A stretch of 64,000 nt of DNA, taken from the NCBI GenBank assembly GCA_964017145.1, contig OZ024841.1, positions 1,798,001 through 1,862,000 of the forward strand, given 5' to 3'. Below, piece by piece: positions 35,372-45,591 of this stretch. Position 1 is the first letter of the stretch, and every line of letters begins with the position of its first letter. Source of the DNA: Agrocybe praecox (lineage: Eukaryota > Basidiomycota > Agaricomycetes > Agaricales > Agrocybaceae). The position numbers and the translations under genes are program-made. The notes under the pieces are model-generated. The model saw only the letters and a program-made list of their open reading frames with translations. It was not told the DNA's origin and ran no database searches.

Positions 35372-36661
35372 CTAATGAAATGTTGAACTCACTCCATCAG
35401 AAAAGCCAGGGTAAGACCATCCTAAAGAAGTGAGAATGTGGCTGAGACAGATAAGACGAGGGTCGTGGTTCCAGTTGAACGATGATAGATTACGAAATTG
35501 TGAGGTAGGATTAAAATTTGAATTATGTCGACGATGTTTTGGTTGCTGGTGTTTGCCCTGATGAGCGTGTCGGCGTTGGCGCCCACGTCCTTTACGATGC
35601 TGAAGGCTGTCCCACGGATTTCCGCCTGATCGCAGGTCGGAGAAGTCACGGAGTGGACGAGGCGAAAAAACAATGGGGGGAGGTGGTGCAGATGTAGAAG
35701 GAGTAGAAGAGGAGGGTCGATAATTTGAATGATCAGGGAGGGGCTCGCTCGACCACGTAAAAGGAATTGTGTCATTAGGTGAAGGTGCTTCGTGAGGTGC
35801 TGGTGCTGTTTCCGATGCTAGGGATAAGTCAGAATGTTGTGCAGGTGGAGGTGGAGCTGGTGAGGATATAACTGAGACGTCGAGAGAGCTGGGATTAGGA
35901 AGTGATTGGGTAGCAGGTAAAATGGAGTGGGGCGTAATTTGGGGCTCGGTCGAGATGCTGACTGCTGTAAAGGTACGCCTTGAAGGTACCTCGGTTGCCT
36001 GAACGGAAACATTTACTCGGTTGGCAAGCAGGAACTCCCATCGGTCGCGTTCTTCCTCGATACCAGTCTGTTTCGAGGCTTGTACTATGTCGTCGAGAGC
36101 AGCTGCGGAAGCACTGCACTTCTGGTCGTATTCGGCGGCCATATCCGCTTCCAGAATTTCGAACCGCTCTTTGCAGTTCTCCATGCCCTCCATGCAACCG
36201 TCGGCGAAGGCGGAGTCGTAAATGTCGTGTTCACGTTCTGCACGGTTTGTTTCGGCGGCTCGTAATGTCTCGTCGTATTGAGCCTGCAGTTGATCTGTCT
36301 TTGTCGTGATGTGGTCTTCCCAGTAGCTTGCTCCGTTTACGTAGGCTTGGCACAGAATCCGTGTAAGTTCTGCCTTCGAAATACACAGGCGGTCGTTTAG
36401 ATTTATTTGGGTTGACTCGGAGGATGGGTCGGTCTCGGGGATGGGAAACGGAAGGGATATGTAGTTGATTTGGAAGCTGGAAGGGGGTTGTTTGGTTTCG
36501 TCGGTGATGATGGTGACCAAACAGTGTCGTCCTGCAGACGAAATTGGCAAGGGGTCCACAGTGCCTGGAACATCGGTGGAGGTATCTGGGATGGTCTGAG
36601 ATCTGGCTACCATCTTGTTGGCCTTTTGACGAGCGCGCTTTTCAGCAGAGGCCGCCGGCAT
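35372..36661 (-). CDS. Intronless ORF inside the LTR element, 429 aa, gag-like by position
   Basis: The only gene in this window of its size with no intron, filling 80% of the element interior. The start is MPAASAEKRARQKANKM, with a basic N-terminus. Residues ~120-210 form a charged helical, likely coiled-coil region (YWEDHITTKTDQLQAQYDE, then EAD/EYDQK stretches up to EEERDRWEFLLANRV). A long Pro/Ser/Thr-rich segment follows, with SSPAPPPPAQHS. Near the C-terminus is a strongly basic RNA-binding-like patch (RKGRGRQRRHAHQGKHQQPK). There is no CCHC zinc knuckle, DSG protease motif or YxDD reverse transcriptase motif. A gag-like structural role is inferred from position and composition only. 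I do not recognise the family. Confidence 0.65.
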   Translation of the reverse strand: MPAASAEKRARQKANKMVARSQTIPDTSTDVPGTVDPLPISSAGRHCLVTIITDETKQPPSSFQINYISLPFPIPETDPSSESTQINLNDRLCISKAELTRILCQAYVNGASYWEDHITTKTDQLQAQYDETLRAAETNRAEREHDIYDSAFADGCMEGMENCKERFEILEADMAAEYDQKCSASAAALDDIVQASKQTGIEEERDRWEFLLANRVNVSVQATEVPSRRTFTAVSISTEPQITPHSILPATQSLPNPSSLDVSVISSPAPPPPAQHSDLSLASETAPAPHEAPSPNDTIPFTWSSEPLPDHSNYRPSSSTPSTSAPPPPIVFSPRPLRDFSDLRSGGNPWDSLQHRKGRGRQRRHAHQGKHQQPKHRRHNSNFNPTSQFRNLSSFNWNHDPRLICLSHILTSLGWSYPGFSDGVSSTFH

Positions 36662-36914
36662 GATGACGAAAGTTTGACAGGTATTAAATGAAGTGTGTGG
36701 GAAAGGGAAGTCTGTTAAATTGGTGTTTGGTGTCTGGGGTTATGCAGTGTCTGGTGTTGTCTGGGGTGGGTTATTGAGAGTCAGAAAGAAAGAAGGAGAC
36801 GGAGAACGCGGTTTCGGTGTGTTAAACGCGTCAAAAAACGACCAGAATGGTCTGCTGGCAGGTTTGATGCCGAAATTGGGACGGATATTGCCAGAAAAAG
36901 CGCAGAGAAGCGAA

Positions 36915-36931
36915 TCGCTCTGTTGTCACCA
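36915..36931 (-). promoter_or_regulatory. Putative tRNA primer-binding site of the LTR element
   Basis: On minus, TGGTGACAACAGAGCGA starts two bases after the end of the leading LTR. It begins with TGG, complementary to the CCA end of a tRNA, at the standard spacing. Which tRNA it pairs with was not determined. Confidence 0.6.
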
Positions 36932-36933
36932 GA

Positions 36934-37103
36934 TGGAGCAGTCTAGAATGCAGCTAGAGGCGTAGCTGGGCTCGGAAGTGCGTCGAGCAGCCTCGCACGA
37001 TGGCGGTAATGGTCAAAGCGAGGGTGGATTAGGCTATGTACGCGTCGCGGTCACATAGAGTCTGTACACGATCTAATCTAATCAGACCGGTTGCACTGCC
37101 ACA
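36934..37103 (-). repeat. LTR (5' LTR in element orientation)
   Basis: 170 bp identical to 35151-35320; followed on the plus strand by ACGT, matching the four bases before the other LTR. Confidence 0.85.
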
Positions 37104-38705
37104 ACGTCCTCGATAACGACATTTGATAAAACGGACTGTTCAAGGATTAACCTTTTTTTTTTTCGCATCTCATCAATTAAATGTACATTAGCAGTGCCGC
37201 AGGCAAATTTTACGAGACAGTTTTTACGTACCAGTGGGTAGTAAGTTTACAGTAGACAATTGGACATCGTCGTTCACCTTGTTGTTGGTCGACAGTTTTT
37301 AATCATCGACCATAGTTAGGATTTCTCTCATATATCCTACCTTCTCTTTTTCCGATGAGTATCAATTCTTCGCGCTCAAACTTAGTACCGCATGAGAAAG
37401 TTATAGTTTAATTTTAGAATTCAGGAACCGAATGACTTCCAATGAGGGATTTATGTCGGTCTTGAACCTTGCATTTACTAATATTTATACGTACGAGCTG
37501 ACCAATTCTCAAATTAGTCTACAGCTATTGTGCAATGCTCAGCAAAGTAATTTATGCATTAACGGTGGTCTAGAAAACTCGTGCGGAAAAATGTTTCTAA
37601 AAATAACGTTACTAATGGCGTTTATCAGCTCGGCTAGGCTCTCGCGCCGAGAATTTGGAACACAGCGATCACTCCTTGGCTTTCTTTCCTTTTTGGTCAC
37701 AAGTCTCGTTCTTGCAAAAATCCTTGGGACTTGGGTAGAAAACGCTATTGTTCGGTCGTTAAGATGGCCACCGGCGCTAATTTTGAACGTTCTTTAGTAT
37801 GAATAATGTATCTGGCGCACGGGGCCTTTTTCACCGGTGTGATATTTTTCTGATCCTTTACAAGCGCCCCACCCAGGGTCGGTCTTTTCACAATCAGATA
37901 CTTCCGGTTCGCCAATTTAAGTATATACGTTAGGAGAGAGATATGGGGCTTCAACAACGATAGTTGGACCGTAGATACAAAGATACACACAGGCTAGGAA
38001 AGTACATACCGCTCACCAAAGCCAAGGACGGCGATGCAAGAACAAAAAGTTTTTTGAAAGATTTCTCGACTTCCATTTCATCGGAGCGCTTGTGCTCAAG
38101 AATACGTTAGTTATGCATTTTCTTAGTATGTATGGCAGCTACACGCGCGAAGTATAATTTCTTCGCCGACGTACGATTTGGTTAGACAAATTAGTCAGAT
38201 CTCTCATCTTCCTGTTTACAGATTTCCGAAGTGGCTCGCACACATGGAACCCATGAGAAGCATTGTGCTAATATACTGATGAGGAGCGTGCAGAAACCAT
38301 GAGTAAAGCTGAACGGTTCCTGAAAGTGCAATCTAGTATGCTACCGGCCATCAGTAGTAGTTTCCTTTGCTCTAAATCGTCGGTAAAATCTTTTGGCTAA
38401 GCAACCTACCACTGCCATACGTTGAGTGGTTTGATAATGGGCAGGCAGAAAAGAATGGACTAAATTATTTAGTTGGGTAGCTTATCTCCATGTTTAACAT
38501 TGCAATTGATACACCCCCACCTTACGATAAGCTAGCTCCTACTCGATCAAGAGCTAAATGAATAGAGAAGGTAATTCTAATCAAGGAAGCTAAGTATACT
38601 TTAGAACTTGTACGGGCATAGAGGGGACCAGAGAACAGCTTATGGGTTGCTACAACATACTACAGGAAAGCCCCACGAAATACGATAGGCGAGGGATGCA
38701 AAGGA
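37104..38705. other. Gene-poor stretch
   Basis: 1.6 kb downstream of the LTR element. A 121-codon plus ORF (37432-37797) has no recognisable feature and is not called. No repeat to other parts of the window was seen. Confidence 0.4.
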
Positions 38706-39856
38706 CTAATGGGTTGGTCGACCATTACGGCTTCCTCGCTTGTAGCTTCCAATCAAGGTCGGTTTGCGGGACATAAAAATACCAAATCGCTGTGTTCTTG
38801 GAGCTTGACGGAACGGCACGGGCTCCGGGGCGACATTTTCCTGATCTGGTATGACATCTTCATTGACTGGCGATGATGATGAAGATAGACGATGCTGGCT
38901 GGGGGTCCTGACTGCGTGTTTTCTCGCGCCGGATGAGTGTGATAATTCGCTCACATGCCAAAGGCGTCGAGCTCTTGGCCTGCGGGAGGGTACCTCCTGG
39001 GGGTAAGTTGATGACCTTGCAGAACCATCCGGTGCTAGTAAAAAGAAATGCAATCAATGTTGAGTAAGCATGAGACGTGGAAAGTTTTCGTCAGAGGGCT
39101 GTGCCTTATGTGGATGACTCACGGAGCATAGTGGGTGACGAGGCCTCGTGCGGTTGGGAGGCTGAGGGGCTCTCGTCTGTACGAGCATACCGGGTAGATG
39201 ATAATGAGAACAGCAATGATTGATCGTCAGAACCCCCGCTTTTTGAAATGCGGAAGTGCGACGTCAGGGGCATGAGGAGCACCCTCAAGCGCCCTACAAT
39301 GAAGGCACAAAAAGAAAGACTATGAGCACAGATACTCGTTAGTATCGACTCATGCGTCACTTACTTTGATATTTGATATCTACATAGGTTTGGTTTTTCT
39401 GAAGAACCTTCAGGAGATCGATGTAGAGCATTTTATGTACTAATACTTCCTTCGGACAAGCAGCCCAAAGATAGGGTACAACTCTAGAGGATTGTAATGT
39501 TTGGCGAGCAAGCTAATTGCCAATCAGCGTCAAGCATTTGACGAAATTGAAACGTTATGTCGCTTTACCTCAGCTAGTGCGATGATCTGGAATATAAGGC
39601 GTCAAAGGGGCGCCAACTCAACAAAGAGAAAAGACAAACAAACCTGTTTATGATAGAAAGAGAAATTAAAATTGGGAAGAGAGATTAAAAATAATATTTC
39701 TTCAGTCGCCGAAGGCAACGTTGAAAGAGACCCAAGGTTAAAGGCGAGGCTCGAGATTTTCGCCTGGCACTTCAGTGGATGAATTAAAAATGGATCGATA
39801 GGCATGGGATTTTTAAGGGTTATTGAAGTAGTATGACTGCGGCCAGACTGGGACAT
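38706..39856 (-). CDS. Hypothetical protein with Ser/Arg-rich tail, 292 aa
   Basis: Five exons: complement(join(38706..39034,39123..39293,39365..39512,39569..39586,39644..39856)), including an 18-nt exon (IIALAE). Phases close at every junction. The N-terminal ~130 residues look like an alpha-helical domain (LIHPLKCQAKISSLAFNLGS, IIALAELARQTLQSSRVVPY, KEVLVHKMLYIDLLKVLQKN). The rest is Ser/Pro/Arg-rich and likely disordered (RRPRARRLWHVSELSHSSGA, SQHRLSSSSSPVNE), with a basic end (GSYKRGSRNGRPTH). I do not recognise the family. A nuclear or regulatory protein is possible from composition, but this is a guess. Confidence 0.6.
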
Positions 39857-41393
39857 GATGTACCGTGCGAGGTGGCCCTGTTGGTTCTCGTCTGTGGTTA
39901 GATGAAGGCTAGTGGCAAGATGGTGAGTGAAGATTCCAAATCAGTTGTTGGCAATAGCAAAGTCACGGCACTCTCCGAAGCCGCAATTTTAGCCAGACTC
40001 GGGATGTATTCAAACAACGGGCGATTTTGTCACGTTTCTCCCCACCATCCCTTTACTATTTACGTTCTTCTCTCACACAAAGAATCTGTGATAACCAAAA
40101 TGGTTTTCTTAGGGATTTTTATAGACAAACGCTGACGCTCCATGGCTATCCTTGGGTCGAAACCATGGAGATAACTGGTTCATGTTGGAATGGAACAAAT
40201 AAACACAACGCGCGAAAATAGCCATCATCCACCAAAAGAACAGCATTGGAACAGCCGTCAGTATACCTAGACACGTCAGATAATGGAGCCTAGATCCGTT
40301 ATGGCTGTATTGAGCTCACTCTTCGGAGTTCGTATCTTTGGGTTTAAAGATCCGCAGAAGTTCTCCGTTATATATGCCATGACTTTTTTGTAGATGAAGT
40401 TCGACAAGTCTACCTACCTCAGCTATCATATGTAAGTTCTTGTTAAATGTGTTCTTCTACATACACGCGTACCACCTGCATTGAGGCTGAAGACAAAGGT
40501 CCCCCGTGTTATTCATCTTACGTTTATTCAGTCGTCGCTTCCACTGCTTCTTTTATAGCGATCGGCCTCCTGGTATTTGCAGTCCATCCTCACACAAAAA
40601 CGTTGCCAAAAGCTCCTACAATAACCGCCTCGGTCATGATATCGAAGAAAGTATATTCAAAGGAAGGCAATTATGGACGTCGCGAAAATGAACCGAAACG
40701 ATTTACACTTACTCGGCGTGCAAAGTCCTCATTTCCCCTCATAATTGAATGACGCTGTTTCTTTGAGGCTATTTTATGTAGCAGTCATTATCAACACGTT
40801 GTTAGCACACGATATATTATGGCTTCTTTGTGAGGCTGCGTATTTGCTCCTGATCACTGAAGCAATATTACTAGACAAAACCGTATCTTCGATCTTTACA
40901 TAGTATATATTCTTTAATTCATAGTTGAGTATCTTGGGAGACGTCGAAAATTTCTTCTGCCGCTCCTAATAACGTTCATTTCATTTTTCTCGATGCAACG
41001 AAAATGTGAGACTTTGGCCAGTGGAGGCGCTAGTAGCCTAGTACACAATCTAAACTTTTAGTACCTACTTACAGCGGTATAAAAATATCACAACTTTCCA
41101 AGTATTCAGATACAAGAAGAGGAAAACTAAGGTCGGAAAAATAAATAAAGAAAATGTTTTTTTGAAGATTATTGTACACATTAATTTTTTTCCTTCCGTT
41201 TCAGCGCTCGCTTAGCCGTTGCATGCCGCGGCATCGCAATTGGGTCCTCTAACTGCCTTTTCCGGAAAATGATGCCACAAAGCGCGCATCACATGCCGTG
41301 ACAAGCGTGTCTATTGAGTATTGAATTTTGAACTCCGACCACGCGTCGTGTATTCATTTATCGACGCGCTCTGACAGTATCCACCATCATAAC
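39857..41393. other. Gene-poor stretch, divergent promoters at the ends
   Basis: 1.5 kb between the divergent hypothetical gene and MCM10. A 101-codon ORF (40447-40752) and shorter ones lack support. Confidence 0.4.
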
Positions 41394-43870
41394 ATGAATT
41401 CCTCTACCAGCAGAACAACGGCCAAGAAACAGACTAAGGAAGAAATCAAAAGGCAGATAGCACTCCTACAAGCATGTCTCGAACCCGAAGAACCAGAGGT
41501 CATTGCCCCTCCACTAAAGTCACCCAAACGAAAGGCTTCTGAACCAGTCACGTTGGCACCTGCTACTCCATCACCTAGTGAGTAGTTTCTTTATTACTAG
41601 AATATCTACTAGACATGCATTTGTCATAGAAAAGAAAAGAAAACTAGATCAGCCACTTTTAGGAAGGCCACTAGGTCGGCCTCTTTTTCACACTGCCGCA
41701 CACAATTCGCTTAGTACGAGAACAATCAACGACAAACCGAAGCCTGAAGAACAGTTCAAGAAACTTGCACCGTCTACTTTTATTAACAAGCTAGCTACTA
41801 GAAGACATCATGACGACGACGAGCCGGTGCAGGTTGCACGTTCAACAGGGTTCAAAGATAAACCGAAGAACCTACAGCCAGAACCTACAGATGAACAGCC
41901 TAATCGCCGTAACGAGCAACTGGAGATTATGGAGGAGCTCCAACCCGGACCATATGAGCACAAACCTCCTCATGACGACCCTAGCTTCGAGAGACTAGAA
42001 CCTCATTCAGGGATACATATGGTGTCAGTAAAGTGGCATCTTTCATACCTTTCCGTCACTCATGGAACCTTTCGCTTTTAGTTCCCGTGTAGTGTCACAT
42101 GAAGAGTTCAACGACCATCTACTTGGTCGCTACTACCTCTCTCCGTCAAGGCTGTACTCTTCCGTTAGGTTGCTTCCCGACAAGCATGGGTATGACGTTC
42201 CCGTGCCAGGTGACTGGGTTACTATTGCCGTAGTGGCAGAGAGGGGTCCAATCAAGTTCACTCGTGCACCTGTTGCTTTAGAGAAAGAGGAGGGCGATAC
42301 AGATGGAAAGAAGAAATGGAAAGGAAAGGAGAAGGACAACAACACATCGGAGAGGCCGTCGACAGGAAAAAAATACGTTAACCTCAGGCTCATCGACTTC
42401 GGTGCGCGTTCTGGGTCTTCGTCGACTAGTAGGGCATCGACTATTAGAGGCGATGCGTTTCTGACACTACTGTTGTTTGAGTCGGACGGATTTGATCTCA
42501 TGCCGCGAGACGATGGAGGCAAACCAGATAAAATATACAAGGGAGGCAGCAGGGGAGCGTTCGAACATATGACGAATGTCAAAGAAGGAGACGTTATTGC
42601 TCTGTTGAATCCTAAAATTCTAAAACCTTTCCAGGCAAGTAAGCCTTTTAGATTGTTAATTCAAAGGAGATGGGTTAACTGATTCTAATTGCAGAGATCC
42701 AACGATACCCCGCATCCTGTCAACAACACTCTTGCTCTCACACCAGAATCCGCGTCCTCCATTATTGTCCTTGGAAAGTCGCGCGACCTTGGGATGTGCA
42801 CTGTGCGAAAGCAAGATGGCAAGGTCTGCGGCAGTTGGTGCGATAAGAGGGTCAGTGATGTCTGTGACTACCATGTGCAAAATGCTGTTCAGCGTCAGCG
42901 GGCAGCGCGTCCCGAGTTTTCTATCGGGTATGTATGATTTTCTATTCTACATATCCCCGAAATACCGAGCTAAGCACCTTTTTTTTTTAAAAATTATTCC
43001 ATTTTATTAGAACATCGGGGATGTCTACTTCATCCACCCACAAGAGTAAGAACAAGTACGACCCTCTACGGAAATGGGGCCTCAAACCAGCCGAGGAAAG
43101 CGGTTCTGGATCTACATACGTAGTATCCGGTCACGTCGTGTCTGGATCGGCTGGTGACCCTCGGACGATGTACATCTCTGAAACGATCGGCAGGGAAGGG
43201 CAAGCAAAAGCAAAGCGAATAATGAATGGCAAAGATTCTGACAAGGAGCTGAAAGCCTTGCTACAGCGCGACAAAGAGGGTATGAAGGCGGTCATGAAGG
43301 CTAGGCGTGTGGGGCAAGATGTGAAGAGTGAGAAAGCCTCAAAAAAGTCGTCCTCGTCTGCGGCACCTTCGTCATCATCCAAGAAGTCAACTGGGCAAGA
43401 CAGGAAATGGAAGAAGAAAGAGGAAGAATTTAAAGACTTGGATGATAGCGATGACTCTGGCGACGAGGACGGTGTTAAGAAGTCGGCATATTCTGCTACG
43501 GTCATCAAATCTCTGGGCTTTGATCCCTCGACAAAGCCAGGTCAAAGAAGGGCGGAGAATAAAAGCGTTCAGGACAAAGTATGATCTTTTGGATTATTTT
43601 CCAATCATTAATCACTGATATCGTGTCTAGCTTGCAGCTTTAGATGCATTACAGAAAGCAAGAAAAGATATTGATCTGGGTCCTAAGCCCGGGCCAAGGA
43701 TCCGTTCGGGAGTCATAGCACCTGCGCAAGAAAGGGCGCCAAAGAGGGAAGAGCAACAGCATTATGATGGTAGTTCTGACGAAGAGTTGCCGGAGAACGT
43801 TTCTCTCAGGGACGAGTTGCGAGTGAAGGAAGGAGGTGATGACAAGATGATCGATTTGGACGATTTCTGA
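41394..43870 (+). CDS. MCM10: DNA replication factor Mcm10, 723 aa
   Basis: Six exons: join(41394..41577,41630..42023,42082..42634,42695..42927,43011..43578,43631..43870). Mcm10 binds DNA and the CMG helicase to trigger origin activation in the nucleus. After a charged N-terminus (coiled-coil-like KKQTKEEIKRQIALLQACL), the conserved OB-fold begins at SRVVSHEEFNDHLLGRYYL (residue ~195) and continues through GDWVTIAVVAERG and VKEGDVIALLNPKILKPFQ. The zinc motif follows at ~410-440: LGMCTVRKQDGKVCGSWCD and DVCDYHV. A basic C-terminus with acidic end (DDKMIDLDDF) completes it. The third intron starts GCAAGT (GC-AG type); the GT two codons later would break the zinc-finger frame. The second donor (GTCAGT) was chosen by phase. 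Convergent with ASF1. Confidence 0.93.
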
Positions 43871-44169
43871 ATTCGGTGTTTTCGGGCGGATTCTTGAGAG
43901 TTTGGAAATATCGAAGAAATTTGGGTCCCTAGGATCATTGATAACCATGTCTAGATAATGGGGACAAGCCGCAGCTGGCCGCGCGACTGTGCGTTGCCGT
44001 GCCACCTTCCTTTGTTACTTCATCAATGCATTATAAGATGAAAAATCCAGTAGACCGGTGTCCTAGAGAAAGAGCATATCAGACGCAAAGGTATATTGTT
44101 AGGACTTGAAATCAAATAAACTACAAAATAGAATAGATAACAAAATAAAGAAAAGAACCTGAAACTTTC

Positions 44170-44912
44170 TTATGATCTATCCTTCATTTCTACATCCTGG
44201 TCATCGTCATTACTGATATCGTCTGCGGAGGGCACCGGTGCAGAGAGGGCTGCTCCCAGAGCCGTTGTTTGTGTGGCTTGTGGAGTTACATCCCTAAATA
44301 AAGAAATAAAACATCAAACCAGGCGCTGAATCTTTCATTCATAAAACATACCACTTGATATGGAAGCGTGTTACTCGAGGCTTCGTGCTGATGTCGCGGA
44401 CAAGGCGATTGAACATAATTTTAAGAGGGGGCGTTTCATTCATTTCTGGGTTGTCATATTCCGTGTTTTGATAGTATCCTACCCTCACAAACTCCTGATC
44501 TCTGTAAGACCCCGTCAAAATAAGGGCTGCCACTCCGAGTACGTCTCCTTCGGGTATCCGTGATGGGTCTGGAGCTGCACCTTCAAATTCGAAAGAGTTG
44601 ATTCCTTGTGGAACAGGACCGACTAGACAATCGTCGAGTTCTTGATCCAGCGCTTCGTCTCCCGGACAAGAAACGAAGATGAGTCTCCATTCGAGATCTG
44701 TAAAAGAAGGCGCCTTAGCTGACGAAAGTGTATAAACCGACGATTGGATTACCATCTTCCAAGGGCGCAATAGATTCGAAAGTCACTCGAAAACGGTACA
44801 CGTCGGAAAATCGAGCTGGGTTGTTGATGAATTCAACGTTCTGAATGGCGGCTCGTTATACTCGTTTCCATTGTTTGTTGTGCGATGAACGTACCCTAAT
44901 CGTAACAGCCAT
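44170..44912 (-). CDS. ASF1: Histone chaperone Asf1, 191 aa
   Basis: Read as complement(join(44170..44293,44352..44697,44753..44840,44895..44912)). Asf1 carries histone H3-H4 to nucleosome assembly factors during replication and transcription. The first exon is six codons (MAVTIR), then [100 protein letters not shown] and [20 protein letters not shown]: the complete conserved Asf1 core. The short acidic tail ([14 protein letters not shown]) is usual in fungi. MCM10 is its convergent neighbour (299 bp apart), and the RasGEF gene is divergent. Confidence 0.97.
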
Positions 44913-45591
44913 TCTGAGGATATTTTTTCAGCGAAAGATATAGAGGTGGTTTGATATTCTTTGTTCTGTTTGTTGTTCAATGTTACGATACTTAAAGTGG
45001 TGGAAAGGGAACTTTTGAGAAGAGTCGACGCGTCCGTGACAACTCTGTTGTGAGTTGTCACAAGATCATGTGCAAGCGTGATAGTTGTCGCACAGCGTGA
45101 ACAATGTCGAAACATTTTGATCCGAGACGGTCCCAAAAACAGAAAAAATCCAGACATAAAATTCATTTGAAAGACCAAGTTCAACGAACTGACATGAACT
45201 GTTTCTTGAATCTTCATTATATGTTTTTTTGTATAAAAATATACTGTTTCAGGTTGACTGTGAGAAAAATGCTTATCACTAGGTATGCACATGCCATTTG
45301 TGTGATGGGAAGGGAATTAGTCCGATTTTTGCGAAATCATGATGGCTCCCCAGGCTTTCTCTTGAGTCTGTACCATTGACGACAACGACGACGACGACCC
45401 ATACTTTGTACTAGTACTTTCATCTCTTCTCTGTCGTCCAGATACCGTTGCTGATCCTTTGTTTGTTTGCAGTATTCAATCATCCATTTCAGGCCGTCGA
45501 TATCACAACTCGTATCCTACGACTTCCACATTCTGAGCATGTTATTCTGATCTTGGACGTCTTTATCGTCGTTTTCTATTCTTTTCCATCA
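44913..45591. promoter_or_regulatory. Divergent promoter region of ASF1 and the RasGEF gene
   Basis: 679 bp between start codons of two divergent genes. It includes a GACGACAACGACGACGACGA run near 45378. No MluI-type (ACGCGT) box was found; GACGCGTC lies at 45026-45033 and contains GACGCG, a weak candidate for cell-cycle control of ASF1. Confidence 0.4.

Larger units (their letters stand above)
35151..37103 (-). mobile_element. Compact non-autonomous LTR retroelement (TRIM/gag-only type)
   Basis: Two direct repeats of 170 bp (35151-35320 and 36934-37103) are identical at every base and run TG...CA. The 4-bp sequence ACGT lies immediately before the first and after the second repeat, as a target-site duplication. 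Read on minus, the leading repeat ends ...GCTCCA, followed after two bases by TGGTGACAACAGAGCGA, a primer-binding site of tRNA 3'-end type. Just before the trailing repeat is a modest purine tract (AGAAGGTGGG). The 1.6-kb interior holds one intronless ORF and no reverse transcriptase, integrase or protease. Total 1953 bp. It sits 68 bp past the stop codon of Cdc20-like gene 1. Identical repeats indicate a recent insertion. Confidence 0.82.

Noticed and set aside
35151..37103. Simple tandem duplication of a gene 3' region instead of an LTR element
   Set aside because: TG..CA ends, 4-bp flanking duplication, correctly placed primer site and intronless ORF together fit an LTR element much better.
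37432..37797. 121-codon ORF downstream of the LTR element
   Set aside because: Hydrophobic patches without order, no homologue recognised, no splice context.
44360..44563. Plus-strand ORF opposite ASF1
   Set aside because: Antisense shadow of a highly conserved exon.
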